In this document: one piece after another, positions 19,601 to 27,699 of the stretch
Layout of the letters: each line of letters begins with the position of its first letter
Position numbering within the stretch: the first letter of the stretch is position 1
NCBI RefSeq assembly: GCF_001583435.1
Contig: NZ_CP013251.1
Span: forward strand, 4,167,215 to 4,231,214
Reading direction: 5' to 3'
Length of the DNA stretch: 64,000 nucleotides
Source: Endozoicomonas montiporae CL-33
GTDB lineage: Bacteria > Pseudomonadota > Gammaproteobacteria > Pseudomonadales > Endozoicomonadaceae
Program-made: the position numbers and the translations under genes
Notes under the pieces: generated by a model
Databases searched by the model: none
The model's input: the letters and a program-made list of their open reading frames with translations, nothing else
What the model was told of the DNA's origin: nothing

Positions 19601-20400
19601 CACTCCCTTAACTCTTTGTTGTCACCCTGGGCAATACCGCATTGCATCACCTCGCTTAGCACTCCCATCCATTCAAGAGTCTGGGCAATAAATTCCTCAG
19701 CCCTTGGAATAAAGAGTTTAGGATCACCCAGCCTCTCAAGAACGGGAGGCTGTAAAGCAACTGCACCAAAACGTTGTTTGCAAAATGCAGAATAAAGTCG
19801 AATATAACCCCTCTCTTTCCAATACTTGTTTTTTCGCTCTCCCAACCCCGGTGCCTGTGACAGGCTAGTCACCAGAGCTTTCTCTTCAGACGTCTGCTTT
19901 CTTTTACCTGCAGTTTTTCTGACCGCTTTATTAATCTGTTTTTGACGCTGGCTGGAAGGAGAAATCACTTCATAAACCTGATCCAACAACGCAATGTGAT
20001 GATCAATCAGATCTTTCAGCTGAGACATAACCACAAACTTTAAATGGGTCTCGCTGGAAAAACCATTTACCGGGTCGTACTCGATTGAAAACGACTCATC
20101 CAGTTGATTGATTTTAATGAAGTCCTTAATCTGCTTAACAGAATCATCTAAATCGTTACCGGCCTTAATAAGCGATACATCGGTTTTTCTTTTGGCAACC
20201 GCCTGTTGAAGCCTTCGTGTATCAGTGCCAGCCATTTCTTCAGCCTCTGCAATCACTGATCGGGCTTCTTCTTCGCTGACTGTGCGCCCCTCTCTGTTGG
20301 TCGCCTGCTTTTTTTCTGCTTCACCCGCAGAGCCTTCAGGGTTCTGCGGGTCAGGTAGTTCAGGCTGAGGGTTTGATTTTGACGGTCCCGGAGCATCCAT
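16636..20400 (-). CDS. large protein of unknown function, 1254 aa
   Basis: I do not recognise a family. No signal peptide or membrane helix is visible. Residues 1-60 are Pro/Glu-rich and disordered. About 60-560 is mostly helical with a highly charged coiled-coil segment (KLEKRERRRQKRIAEQ). About 560-760 is a second helical block. About 760-1070 is low complexity, with QQSS repeats and repeated TSTS/KPDVTEAP units. A lysine-rich stretch with KEKVKEKVKEKK follows. The last ~110 residues are compact; their pattern (GTFLATPKALQDFAILADALAMPV, then EPYMSLEYF) vaguely recalls the C-terminal half of OTU-type peptidases, but the D-G-N-C motif is absent, so this is only a hint. Large proteins of mixed helical and low-complexity build are common in host-associated gammaproteobacteria. 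Confidence 0.6.
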   Translation of the reverse strand: MDAPGPSKSNPQPELPDPQNPEGSAGEAEKKQATNREGRTVSEEEARSVIAEAEEMAGTDTRRLQQAVAKRKTDVSLIKAGNDLDDSVKQIKDFIKINQLDESFSIEYDPVNGFSSETHLKFVVMSQLKDLIDHHIALLDQVYEVISPSSQRQKQINKAVRKTAGKRKQTSEEKALVTSLSQAPGLGERKNKYWKERGYIRLYSAFCKQRFGAVALQPPVLERLGDPKLFIPRAEEFIAQTLEWMGVLSEVMQCGIAQGDNKELRECVKEFDAAGESVAVMIQSSEPLYMVDEKRDELRKILAEDGQYLEHWLEVLSGNELKELKASDSPKLINAIVAAIILDKPDIALRLLQTFSDLVKSEEVPAKDCFSLCMSLISTMTWLYDRAEPLGEHRERIESAEKVVKAFEELIGHIDENRLLSEQDRASLLYLYSGIDRHCSSEVQHLKDLEQRVIDRGNELIREEELQKQKIQAKLEKRERRRQKRIAEQQPVSVSSAKVASESPEVHQTGEEKADVKLNACLKKALEAFARNEPNRVIKAIFAEVVQDQNASTFDKAQAHYGYADILSIRLAPLLEKMNELVNATYQYEQILGNNEVPPPDDEFRFNHVLRKLKGEAESINWAVLEIAQSIKSALDVFYELGDDQSEFLEQLLELHDLADDLVDKAGRVSRCCERLPQIYQLRGRVLRQYLAQREESGGSRDTEVKERRKARSKVIQTNIDWIKGFSSKLNGSIHFIRSILDRQTVESSVQAASPQNVSQQGSLQQSSLQQSSPQQTSDSQPAKVPIAQPVTKPPRRVHFVEENILGILPDFLKDELRHASGSADIVSRIGAPAEQAQTLPIEAFAPASSIDPHPLTQVARNLGRSLMVNHKGKQWLVTLSRKPTEFTGGAIPKGTLRVNLDIPDSAQTQPVSQPDITKASTSASASKPDVTEAPTSTSDRQPVESPDMSEDGSEVLKSPVTDGLPALNNPPLEFKLSELSVETQPESLAASSSTKQPVESGDSFIIGAADSTYEPIVAPEPAEAPQAFEFPVGFFISEDLFSSLEYSLGGTRQSWRMGNAGLTASTHEDSASLEAAKPQSAQKSKSRKKSKGKKQRAPVREKVKEKVKEKKALPDATGQLMQLRVRDYLKVLISTGKKPDGSALPARFDLDGVKARIQNGTFLATPKALQDFAILADALAMPVRLTAAATDVYNCKPGMGKPVEIAMNANPDEPYMSLEYFSFKNERCWFASLPHFFEYQEEETVKQLEESSK

Positions 20401-20455
20401 TAGAAAATGACCTTGTTATACGATTATAATCTGTATCGACCAGCCCGGGAATTTC

Positions 20456-20950
20456 TCAGGAAGAGCGATTCTGAATGGTTTTGAGGTAATCCATCGCCAA
20501 CGTCCGGGCATCGCTGCGCAAGCAGAGATCACTCTTCCTCAACTCAAGATAAAGGCTTGCTGCAACAGTGGTTGCATTCAACAAAGATTGCTTGTCAGGA
20601 GTAGCCACCGTTTTTTTAAGCTTCTCTGTGAAATCAGGCAACAGCCGCTCAATATTGCGCACACCCCGGGCATCATACCCGGCTTTCTGTAACGCCATGG
20701 AACCCAGCACCTGCATTCTCAGAAAGCTAAGAAACTCCAGGGCTTCGAAATACTCACCCCGGCCAATTTTGATGCCCGCGTAGTGCATCCAGACCCAGAA
20801 ACGATCTTCAACCCATTGAGGATCGACAGCCGGATAAGCTCCCTTTCCCTGACTTAATGCCTTCTCAAGCCTTGAGTCTCTGGACCAGAGTATCACCGGT
20901 TCATCCACCCGAACGGCTGCGTCCTGCACTTTCAGAAATTTAAAGTCCAC
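20456..20950 (-). pseudogene. probable remnant: C-terminal part of a nucleotidyltransferase-like protein
   Basis: The 164-aa frame opens with DFKFLKVQDAAVRVDEPVIL and has no convincing start: only a GTG, and homology-like sequence (SPEALHV) continues upstream of it to an in-frame stop 14 codons back. Helical content and the WVEDRFWVWMHYAGIKIGRGEYFEAL stretch resemble the C-terminal helical part of aminoglycoside-nucleotidyltransferase-fold proteins. The N-terminal catalytic part (the GS...D.D motif) is missing, and a MITE-like repeat begins about 100 bp upstream. It is probably a decayed gene. The family assignment is tentative. Confidence 0.35.
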
Positions 20951-21046
20951 ATGGAGCGCTTCAGGACTGACGTCCCTGTTTCATCATGCATTTCCAGCAC
21001 TGTCCACAGACGACATCAACAAAGCAATGTATGAAAACGACCTCTT

Positions 21047-21212
21047 ATACCAATTCCGTTTTCTAAATATGACCATGAGCAAGCCAATCCAAATCGCTGG
21101 GCAAGGAAGAACGACGAGTAATAGCTGGAGCTGGCTATTGCGAGGAGTTCTGACGCAGCACCAGCGGTTTGGAATGGCTGCGCAATTCATGTTTAGAAGA
21201 CGGAATTGGTAT
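21047..21212 (-). repeat. MITE-like palindromic repeat, family A, copy 2
   Basis: This 166-bp element begins ATACCAATTCCGTTTTC and ends GAAGACGGAATTGGTAT. It is the reverse-orientation copy of 12130-12289. It ends 38 bp before the GntP-family start codon, so it forms most of that gene's upstream region. Confidence 0.78.
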
Positions 21213-21250
21213 TATCTACAGAACAATGGAAAGAAAAACAGGAGCGAAAG

Positions 21251-22600
21251 ATGTATCTTGTATTGATCCTGATTGCCGTGGTCGCCTTTGTTGTCATTGC
21301 CACCTCCCGTTACAAACTTCACCCCTTCATAACGCTTTTACTGGCAGCCTTTGCCACGGCACTGCTGGCAAGGATGCCACTGTCTGATATTGCGCCCACC
21401 ATCAGTGCCGGGTTTGGCGGTATTCTTGGCTCAATCGGTATCGTTATTATTCTTGGCACACTGATCGGAACGATTCTGGAAAAAACCGGAGCGGCCATTA
21501 CCATGGCTGACTCGATTATCAAACTACTGGGGGAACGCTTTCCCAAGCTAACCATGTCCATTATTGGTTATCTGGTCTCCATCCCCGTATTCTGCGATTC
21601 CGGTTACGTCATTCTGAACTCGCTCAAACATTCAGTCGGTAAACGGCTGAATGTGTCTGCAGTCGGCATGAGTGTTGCACTGGCAACCGGCCTGTATGCA
21701 ACACACACTTTCGTTCCTCCCACTCCGGGCCCAATCGCTGCAGCTGGTAATCTGGGGCTGATGGAAAATCTGGGGCTGGTGATTGGACTTGGCAGTATTG
21801 TCGCTGCCTGTACGGCTCTGGCAGGTTTATTCTGGGCCAGCAAGGCGACCAAACACCTGACCTGTGAAGAAGATCAGGAAGTGGTAGAAAGTTATGAAGA
21901 GCTGAAAGCTCAGTATGGCGAACTGCCCTCACCCGCTAAAGCCTTCGCTCCTATCATGGTTCCGATTGTGTTGATCTGTCTGGCATCCATCGCCAACTAC
22001 CCCACCAAACCTTTTGGTAACGGTAACAGCTTCCAACTGCTACTGCTGTTTCTGGGTACACCACTGAATGCCCTGATGGTCGGTCTGGGTCTGGCGGTCA
22101 CTCTGATCCGGGGTGAAAAGCGCACAAAGCAGTTCACTGACCTGATTGGTGCCAGCATTCTTGCCTGTGCGCCTATCCTGTTAATCACCGGAGCAGGTGG
22201 TGCATTTGGACGAGTTCTGTCTTCTACTGATATTGGCACCTACCTTGGTGAAGCCCTGTCCGGCCTTGGCATCGGCATATTCATGCCCTTTGTGGTAGCT
22301 GCTGCCTTAAAGACAGCACAAGGGTCTTCCACTGTGGCACTGGTCACCACATCGGTTCTGGTAGCACCCATGCTGGGCGATATCGGCCTTGCCAGTGAAA
22401 TGGGTCGTGCTCTGACGGTTCTGGCTATTGGTGCGGGTGCTATGACGGTATCCCATGCCAACGACAGTTTCTTTTGGGTGGTTTCACAATTCAGCAAAAT
22501 GAATGTAGGTACTGCCTATAAAGCACAAACCATGGCGACACTGGTACAGGGCATTACCGGTATTGCTGTCGTCTATATGATGAGTCTTGTGCTTCTTTAA
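21251..22600 (+). CDS. GntP-family gluconate/organic acid:H+ symporter
   Basis: The 449-aa inner-membrane transporter has about 12-14 helices. The family pattern is clear: LHPFITLLLAAFATALLARM at the start, GFGGILGSIGIVIILGTLIG (about residue 55), PVFCDSGYVILNSL (about residue 115), THTFVPPTPGPIAAAGNLG (about residue 155) and AALKTAQGSSTVALVTTS near the C terminus. The start at 21251 follows AGGAGCGAAAG; an upstream in-frame start at 21206 would lie in the MITE and is rejected. No sugar-acid kinase or other catabolic gene is beside it, so the substrate (gluconate, idonate, serine or another) is undetermined. Confidence 0.88.
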   Translation: MYLVLILIAVVAFVVIATSRYKLHPFITLLLAAFATALLARMPLSDIAPTISAGFGGILGSIGIVIILGTLIGTILEKTGAAITMADSIIKLLGERFPKLTMSIIGYLVSIPVFCDSGYVILNSLKHSVGKRLNVSAVGMSVALATGLYATHTFVPPTPGPIAAAGNLGLMENLGLVIGLGSIVAACTALAGLFWASKATKHLTCEEDQEVVESYEELKAQYGELPSPAKAFAPIMVPIVLICLASIANYPTKPFGNGNSFQLLLLFLGTPLNALMVGLGLAVTLIRGEKRTKQFTDLIGASILACAPILLITGAGGAFGRVLSSTDIGTYLGEALSGLGIGIFMPFVVAAALKTAQGSSTVALVTTSVLVAPMLGDIGLASEMGRALTVLAIGAGAMTVSHANDSFFWVVSQFSKMNVGTAYKAQTMATLVQGITGIAVVYMMSLVLL

Positions 22601-22686
22601 TACCTTGCAGCTCACTAATTCAAACCGTGAGCTGGTCATTCCACGGATACTGCCCTGCATTTCCTTGCAAACCATCTACACTCTTT

Positions 22687-22724
22687 ATCTTAAGTGAATC
22701 TCACAATCTTAAGTGAATCTCACA
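22687..22724 (+). repeat. 19-bp tandem duplication
   Basis: ATCTTAAGTGAATCTCACA is present twice in direct tandem, 28 bp before the FHA gene. Confidence 0.85.
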
Positions 22725-22752
22725 ACCTGACTGTTAACGACTTGCGACCACC

Positions 22753-23973
22753 ATGCAGCTTATGATCATCAGCTTGCCTGCAAGCGAACAGGTTGCCAAC
22801 CTTAATCACTCGCTGAATGCCGACGAGCTGTTTATCGGTCAGTCAGAGTCCTGCCAGATCCGATTACCTGATCGTCAGAACCTTGTTACTGACCAGCATA
22901 TCCGTCTGATTCGGGAAGACAGCCAATGGTATGTGGAAAACCTGAGTGACCACCCATTGCGTATTAACCAGGTAGAAGTGCCGGAGCGAGCCCGTCAACG
23001 CATGCTATTAAGCGACGGCGACATTATTTTCTGTGGGGACTATCAACTGGCTGCCAGTGATTTCAGCCCCTGGCTCGGCAGCTCTGACCTGCTTGAACCC
23101 CCTGATCTGGTCACCGCACAAAATCAGACACCGGACTACTGCGTTCTCCCAACCACCAGTGAAGAACACGAAACTGATCTGAACGATCCTTTTGCCCTGG
23201 AACCGGTAACCATTGACAACACTGTAAAATCTGAAGTCAACGACTGGCAAAAGCCTCAGGATGATACGGCCCTGGTGGAACTCTCACCGTCCTCAACCAT
23301 GAGTCATGTCACCTCAGAACCAGTCAGCAGCCAGAGCCTGCAAAGCCGCAGCTCATTAATCGATGTGCTGTCTGAAGCGGATGAACTGGATAATGACTGG
23401 AACATTCATCGGGGGCTCTGGTACGGAAAAATTACTCAGCCGCAGGAACCCGCCGAGACCTGTTTTCACTCACCACTGTCAACAGAAAATACAGACAGCA
23501 CTCATCCGGTGGTCACCCGGATTCCACGCATTTTTTCCCCACCGGCTGATGCCGGAAAGCAGTCGAAATCAACTTCCCGCTCGTCAGGTGCACACCAGCG
23601 ATCCATCTGTCAGGCAATGCTTTCAGCGCTTGATCAGACAATGGCAGACTTCAGCCCGGATCAGCTGCTTAAACAATTTAAACGACCAATGTCGTCATCA
23701 CCGGTCACTGACACAAGCCGGACAAAACGGATACGACATTACCTTGGCTGCCAACCGAGACGACCGGAAAGAAACGATTTCCAAAATGACTACCAGCATT
23801 TTTACCAACAGTTAATGACCAGCAAACAATACCGGCTATTGTTTTTACAGCGGTTTCGTCAGGCACTGAAAGAACAGGAGCATCCGGTCGGGGACATTGA
23901 TTTAAGGAGTGGTGATATAAATACCGATGGTGTCAATAGCGACGATGTAAGGAGCAACGATGATGGAACGTAA
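22753..23973 (+). CDS. FHA-domain protein, type VI secretion associated
   Basis: In the 406-aa protein, residues about 25-100 form an FHA phosphothreonine-binding domain (FIGQSESCQIRLPD, then VTDQHIRLIRE and NQVEVP). A Ser/Pro-rich linker follows. The C-terminal ~130 residues (QAMLSALDQTMADFSPDQL and YRLLFLQRFRQALKEQE) fit the C-terminal region of T6SS FHA proteins (TagH/ImpI). The last residues are repetitive (DINTDGVNSDDVRSNDDGT). It overlaps by 14 bp the start of a tssJ-like lipoprotein gene, the usual order in T6SS clusters. No other T6SS gene remains in the window, so this is a remnant and probably not functional here. Confidence 0.72.
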   Translation: MQLMIISLPASEQVANLNHSLNADELFIGQSESCQIRLPDRQNLVTDQHIRLIREDSQWYVENLSDHPLRINQVEVPERARQRMLLSDGDIIFCGDYQLAASDFSPWLGSSDLLEPPDLVTAQNQTPDYCVLPTTSEEHETDLNDPFALEPVTIDNTVKSEVNDWQKPQDDTALVELSPSSTMSHVTSEPVSSQSLQSRSSLIDVLSEADELDNDWNIHRGLWYGKITQPQEPAETCFHSPLSTENTDSTHPVVTRIPRIFSPPADAGKQSKSTSRSSGAHQRSICQAMLSALDQTMADFSPDQLLKQFKRPMSSSPVTDTSRTKRIRHYLGCQPRRPERNDFQNDYQHFYQQLMTSKQYRLLFLQRFRQALKEQEHPVGDIDLRSGDINTDGVNSDDVRSNDDGT

Positions 23974-24295
23974 AAAAGCCGTCTTTGTGCTAATCATGGT
24001 GGCCATACTTCTGTTCGGCTGCAGTTCAAAACAACCACCCCGAACGACACTGACCCTGAACATCGAGGCAGGCTACGACATCAATACAACCAGCCCCGGT
24101 CAGGCGGCTCCGCTGCAAACGCGCCTGTATGAACTCGGCAGTAAAACATTATTTGAACAGGCAGACTTTCTTGACCTCTACCTGAAAGACGCCAGTACTC
24201 TGCAAGACAGCCTGAATCGGGATAGGGTGGAGCCTCGCGGCTCCACTCCTCCCACAACACCCAGCGTACGGGTCCGTACTGGGCGTTTCGGTTAG
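23960..24295 (+). pseudogene. tssJ: truncated T6SS lipoprotein TssJ
   Basis: A lipoprotein signal is followed by the lipobox LFGC (Cys about residue 21) and then TTLTLNIEAGYDINTTSPGQA and QTRLYELGSKTLFEQADFLDLY, typical of TssJ (SciN), the outer-membrane anchor of the type VI secretion membrane complex. Homology stops near residue 86 (QDSLNRD), at the edge of a group II intron relic. The last ~25 codons are intron sequence. The normal protein is about 150-180 aa, so half is missing. The downstream tss genes are absent. Confidence 0.75.
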
Positions 24296-24906
24296 TTAAG
24301 CGTCTACCATCAGCACAAACATGACAATGGAAGGGTCAGTGATACAAGACATATGACTCACACCACCCGCCGGGCTTTTGTAATCCTGTAATGCCGATAT
24401 AGTCTCAGCTCTTATGACCTTGCAGCTTTCGGTTCCGCCGTCACCGCTTGGCATGAGCACCAGTGTTTGCTGGCCTTTGTCTGCGTCCGATATATCGAGA
24501 AACAGAAACTAATCACCGCTCTAACCGTTCAGGCCTTCACTGACTTCGCCAGCTACTATGCCGTCTGCTGACTTCTGTATGGCGATCAGGACATCTTACG
24601 ATGACCTCAGTCTGAAATATCAGACACCAGACAGACCTCCCGAGGTAAGTTACACCGCCTTCCCTGCACAACTGCCGGATTTACTGTCCGAGTGTCCGGA
24701 TGAGTATGGGACTTCGTCATCACATGCTGACTCGTCCTCACGCAGACAGCCTCATATCCGATTTCTATTCGTCAGCTCGCAGTTTTGCTCCACACTGCCT
24801 TCAGTCTGCACCTCGCGATACAAACCTTGTGCTTCGCTAGCCCTTCGCCCTCATCTGGCTGGGCAGGGGACTTTCACCCCCAAGCTGTGCAACATGCTCG
24901 GCACAC
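24216..24906 (-). mobile_element. probable group II intron relic lacking its reverse transcriptase
   Basis: Read on the minus strand, the segment starts GTGTGCCGAG, the group II 5' consensus (GUGYG). It carries GGGGGTGAAAGTCCCC near the 5' end and further structured blocks. It ends with a domain V-like hairpin (CGCCCAGTACGG ... CCGTACGCTGGGTG, about 24257-24287) and a domain VI-like stem ending in CCCTATCCCGAT. The 5' exon contains a strong hairpin (ACCCCGGAGC / GCTCCGGGGT), as expected for class C introns, which insert after terminator-like stems. Only about 200 bp separates the 5' RNA domains from domain V, so the intron-encoded protein is gone. The plus-strand 132-codon ORF at 24558-24956 is judged spurious. 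Confidence 0.6.
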
Positions 24907-24986
24907 ATGAACTACCCCGGAGCAAGCTCCGGGGTATCAAGTTAGCTTCTGAGTAACTCCCCATGAGCTCGCCGGTTAGCAAGCCC

Positions 24987-26384
24987 CTAACCGACAGCAG
25001 TTTCAACCGGCGTTAATGTGAAGCCCATATCTTTAGCCTTCTGCTTCAGGGTTTTCAAAACTCTTTCTCTGTACCGCTGCTCAAAGTATTCCTGACCTTC
25101 ATCTACATACTGGCTCCCATGCTTGAGCATACTGTAAACCAGCCTTGCCAGCTTATGCGCTGTTGCCGTAATCGCCTTTGGAGCACCAAGCTTGCTTCGC
25201 ATTCTTCGGTAATAAGCACCCAAAGCACTTTTTGATCTGGTCAGTGAATAAGCCGCCAACCTGAATGCTGTTGCGGCTGCGCCTGGCAAACGCTTGGTTT
25301 TCCGGTTCAGAACTTTACCACCGGATATTTTGGTTCCGGGACAGAGCCCTAACCAGGAGGCAAAATGTTTAGCGGAAGGCCATCGACTCATATCCAGACC
25401 GATTTCTGAAACAATCTTCAGAGCCGTATTTTCATCAATGCCATCGATATCAGTCAGATCGACACCACTCACCCGGTTGAGCTCTGAACGCACATCAAAG
25501 TCTGGAGCGCAACGGGACTTCCGTTTTTTTGAAGGCTTATCTGGCGTAGAAGGCTTTTGAGAGTCTTTATCATCTTTGCTGTCAAATGTGTTGAGCTTCT
25601 GTTCCAGAGCTTTGTCACAAGCCCTGATTTTTTCATCATAAGTATCGTAAAGTTCAACAGCTTGCCGCAGAGCAAATACATGCTCATCCCGATAATGCCC
25701 CTTCAGGGATTTGGCGATTTCTTCCTCGGATTTTTTGCAGTGCTTGTCACGATATTTAGCCAACTCCACAGGATTCCGCTGCCCATTCAGTATGGCGCGG
25801 ATAATAGTCATACCGGTTTTTCCGGTAATATCAGTCACCACATTATCCAGTAACAGATTCATCTGTCGAAGTGCCTTTTGCATATGCTGGATGTGGGAAG
25901 CACGGTAGCCAACAATAGTGTCACGTTGTCGTCTATAAGATCGTAAAGAGCAAACCTGCTCATCAGGGCGGAACGCGCCATTGAGCAACCCGTAAGTATG
26001 TAACTGCAAAAGCCATTGGCAGTCCAGAACATCATACTTACGTCCGGCAACATTCTTTACATGTCGTGCATTGACCAGCTTTACATCAAGTCCCCGGGAT
26101 TCCAGTATTTCAAACGCAGGTATCCAGTAAATTCCGGTTGACTCCATCACAACGGTGGTAATGCCAAGCTTTACGAGCCAGTCAGCCATAGCTTCAAGGT
26201 CTGCGGTAAAACAGCCAAACGAACGCACCGGTTGTTCATCTAACTCTTCTGGCACAGCAACAAAATGTGACTCTGACCCGATATCAATACCGGCGGCAAA
26301 GAGATTGATTTTCTCCAGATGTCCAGCAATACGCTTTTTGACTCTGTCAGAATGGGAACGGTTGGATTTGCTGCGGCGAGACAT
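24987..26384 (-). CDS. IS110-family transposase
   Basis: The 465-aa recombinase has the two IS110 domains. The N-terminal RuvC-like DEDD domain has AAGIDIGSESHFVAVPEE (about residue 31), VVMESTGIYWIPAFEIL (about 78) and GRKYDVLDCQWLLQLH (about 113). The C-terminal Transposase_20 domain has DIDGIDENTALKIVSEIG and the serine-bearing KISGGKVL (about residue 365). It appears intact and is the only IS110 copy in the window. IS110 recombinases are guided by a bridge RNA from non-coding element ends; the ~250 bp upstream (26385-26630) is the expected place. Confidence 0.92.
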   Translation of the reverse strand: MSRRSKSNRSHSDRVKKRIAGHLEKINLFAAGIDIGSESHFVAVPEELDEQPVRSFGCFTADLEAMADWLVKLGITTVVMESTGIYWIPAFEILESRGLDVKLVNARHVKNVAGRKYDVLDCQWLLQLHTYGLLNGAFRPDEQVCSLRSYRRQRDTIVGYRASHIQHMQKALRQMNLLLDNVVTDITGKTGMTIIRAILNGQRNPVELAKYRDKHCKKSEEEIAKSLKGHYRDEHVFALRQAVELYDTYDEKIRACDKALEQKLNTFDSKDDKDSQKPSTPDKPSKKRKSRCAPDFDVRSELNRVSGVDLTDIDGIDENTALKIVSEIGLDMSRWPSAKHFASWLGLCPGTKISGGKVLNRKTKRLPGAAATAFRLAAYSLTRSKSALGAYYRRMRSKLGAPKAITATAHKLARLVYSMLKHGSQYVDEGQEYFEQRYRERVLKTLKQKAKDMGFTLTPVETAVG

Positions 26385-26713
26385 GGTTTACCCTCTATAC
26401 TTCCGTGCGAAGGCATATCCGGATATGGGGCTGTCGATGATTCGCATTCTTCCGAACGAGATCGCATATTGCGTCATCAGTGATGTTGTCGCCAGCTCCC
26501 CGACCACGCTTTCAAACGGGCAAAAGGCACCAGTGTGTTTACGGTCTCTGGTCCGGATATGTCTTCCTTTCTATCATAGGCATGTAGACAGTAGTTGGGA
26601 GAAAAGTTACTCATAGATGTTCAGCCGAGCCCGGCTTGGAGCGCTCTAGAGTAGACGCTGTGGGTTAAGACTGCCTGTTTCAGGCCAGTAATCCGAAACC
26701 GTAGATTACGAGT
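26385..26713. other. gene-free stretch upstream of the IS110 transposase
   Basis: No credible gene. It probably includes the left non-coding end of the IS110 element. GTTACTCATAG near 26606 partly matches GAGTAACTCCCCATGAG on the other side (about 24951), but I could not fix the element's exact ends because IS110 elements lack clear terminal inverted repeats. A short palindrome (GCCGAGCCCGGC) lies near 26623-26634. Confidence 0.4.
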
Positions 26714-27130
26714 TCAGGCGCTTGCGACCGTCAGACCGACTTCCTGACCATACGACAGTTCAAGGTTATGCCCGTCCGGATCTTTAATAAACGCCCAGTA
26801 GCCCGCAGGGTAACCGGTATCCACAGGCTCACGAACCAGAATGTTCGCTTTACGGGCACGGTCGCATAATTGATCCAGCACCTCCCGTGATTCACAACCC
26901 ACTCCGATATGAGCAAAAGGTCCAAGGGTGGGGGCAGGCTGGTTTGATTCCATCAGTACAATCACGAAAGGTCTGGTTTTATCGGATAGCCAGACCACTC
27001 GTGTTTCATCCGGCTTCAGGCCACGCTGGTGAACCACTGACATGTTGGCATAGTCGGCATAGAACTGAATGCTGGCATCGATGTCCTGTGACGTCAGGGC
27101 GATATGGGTCAGGCCGATACCCTTATTCAT
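26714..27130 (-). CDS. VOC-family (glyoxalase/bleomycin-resistance fold) protein
   Basis: A start at 27130 gives 138 aa (MNKGIGLTHIALTSQDIDAS) with GGGAG 9 nt upstream; a longer start at 27148 lacks a good site. Two beta-alpha-beta-beta-beta units are visible: LTHIALTSQDIDASIQFYADYANM, and PFAHIGVGCESREVLDQLCDRA followed by YPAGYWAFIKDPDGHNLELSYG. The metal ligands are probably His9 and Glu124 (NLELSY), with His75 (AHIG). The family covers glyoxalases, dioxygenases and resistance proteins; the substrate is unknown. It stands alone between an IS110 element and a repeat-bearing spacer. Confidence 0.8.
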   Translation of the reverse strand: MNKGIGLTHIALTSQDIDASIQFYADYANMSVVHQRGLKPDETRVVWLSDKTRPFVIVLMESNQPAPTLGPFAHIGVGCESREVLDQLCDRARKANILVREPVDTGYPAGYWAFIKDPDGHNLELSYGQEVGLTVASA

Positions 27131-27197
27131 CCAATGTTCTCCCATCATACGGGCTGTTTTTTTATTCTTGTCACCTAACCATACTGGTAATTCCTAT

Positions 27198-27248
27198 TTC
27201 GAGCTATAACTATGTTCGAGCTATAACTATGTTCGAGCGATAACTATG
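27198..27248 (+). repeat. 17-bp tandem repeat, three units
   Basis: TTCGAGCTATAACTATG occurs three times head to tail, with one change (GCTA to GCGA) in the third unit. Confidence 0.9.
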
Positions 27249-27699
27249 GCAAAAGTTTCCAGTGACGAGAACAGGCAAATAACACCCACAAATCTAATAG
27301 CCAACTATCGAATCCACTGATCAATATCAGTAAAACATTCAATTTAACTGATAAGGTCACTCACCATACAATGCAGTTAGTGATTTTTTAATGTTCTGAC
27401 AAGCTTTCTGGTTAAGGTTTCCATGCGCTTCCAAGCCGCTGTCGAACCAAAGTCTGCTTACCAACGATAGCTCCATTGGGCCAGAGCCTGACAGAACCTT
27501 TGCCAGCCTATACAAACAGGCAATACCAGACATAAACACAGTAATGGTATTCTTCTGGTGCGCAAAAAAGGTCAGAACCGGACACGGCACCAGCACTGAT
27601 AAACAGCAATCAGAACCTTATGTGGGCGATAAAGCGGTTATTGAAACCCGGGCCCGGACTCAAGGGCTGCCAATATGAAAGCAGCCAGACAAAACGATT
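27249..27699. other. spacer with no convincing gene
   Basis: An open frame of 79 codons on the minus strand (27357-27596) has no recognisable family, and I see no good ribosome site. It could be a decayed gene tail. Nothing else stands out up to the carboxypeptidase start. Confidence 0.4.

Noticed and set aside
24558..24956. 132-codon plus-strand ORF
   Set aside because: It is antisense to the group II intron relic and has no family resemblance or ribosome site.
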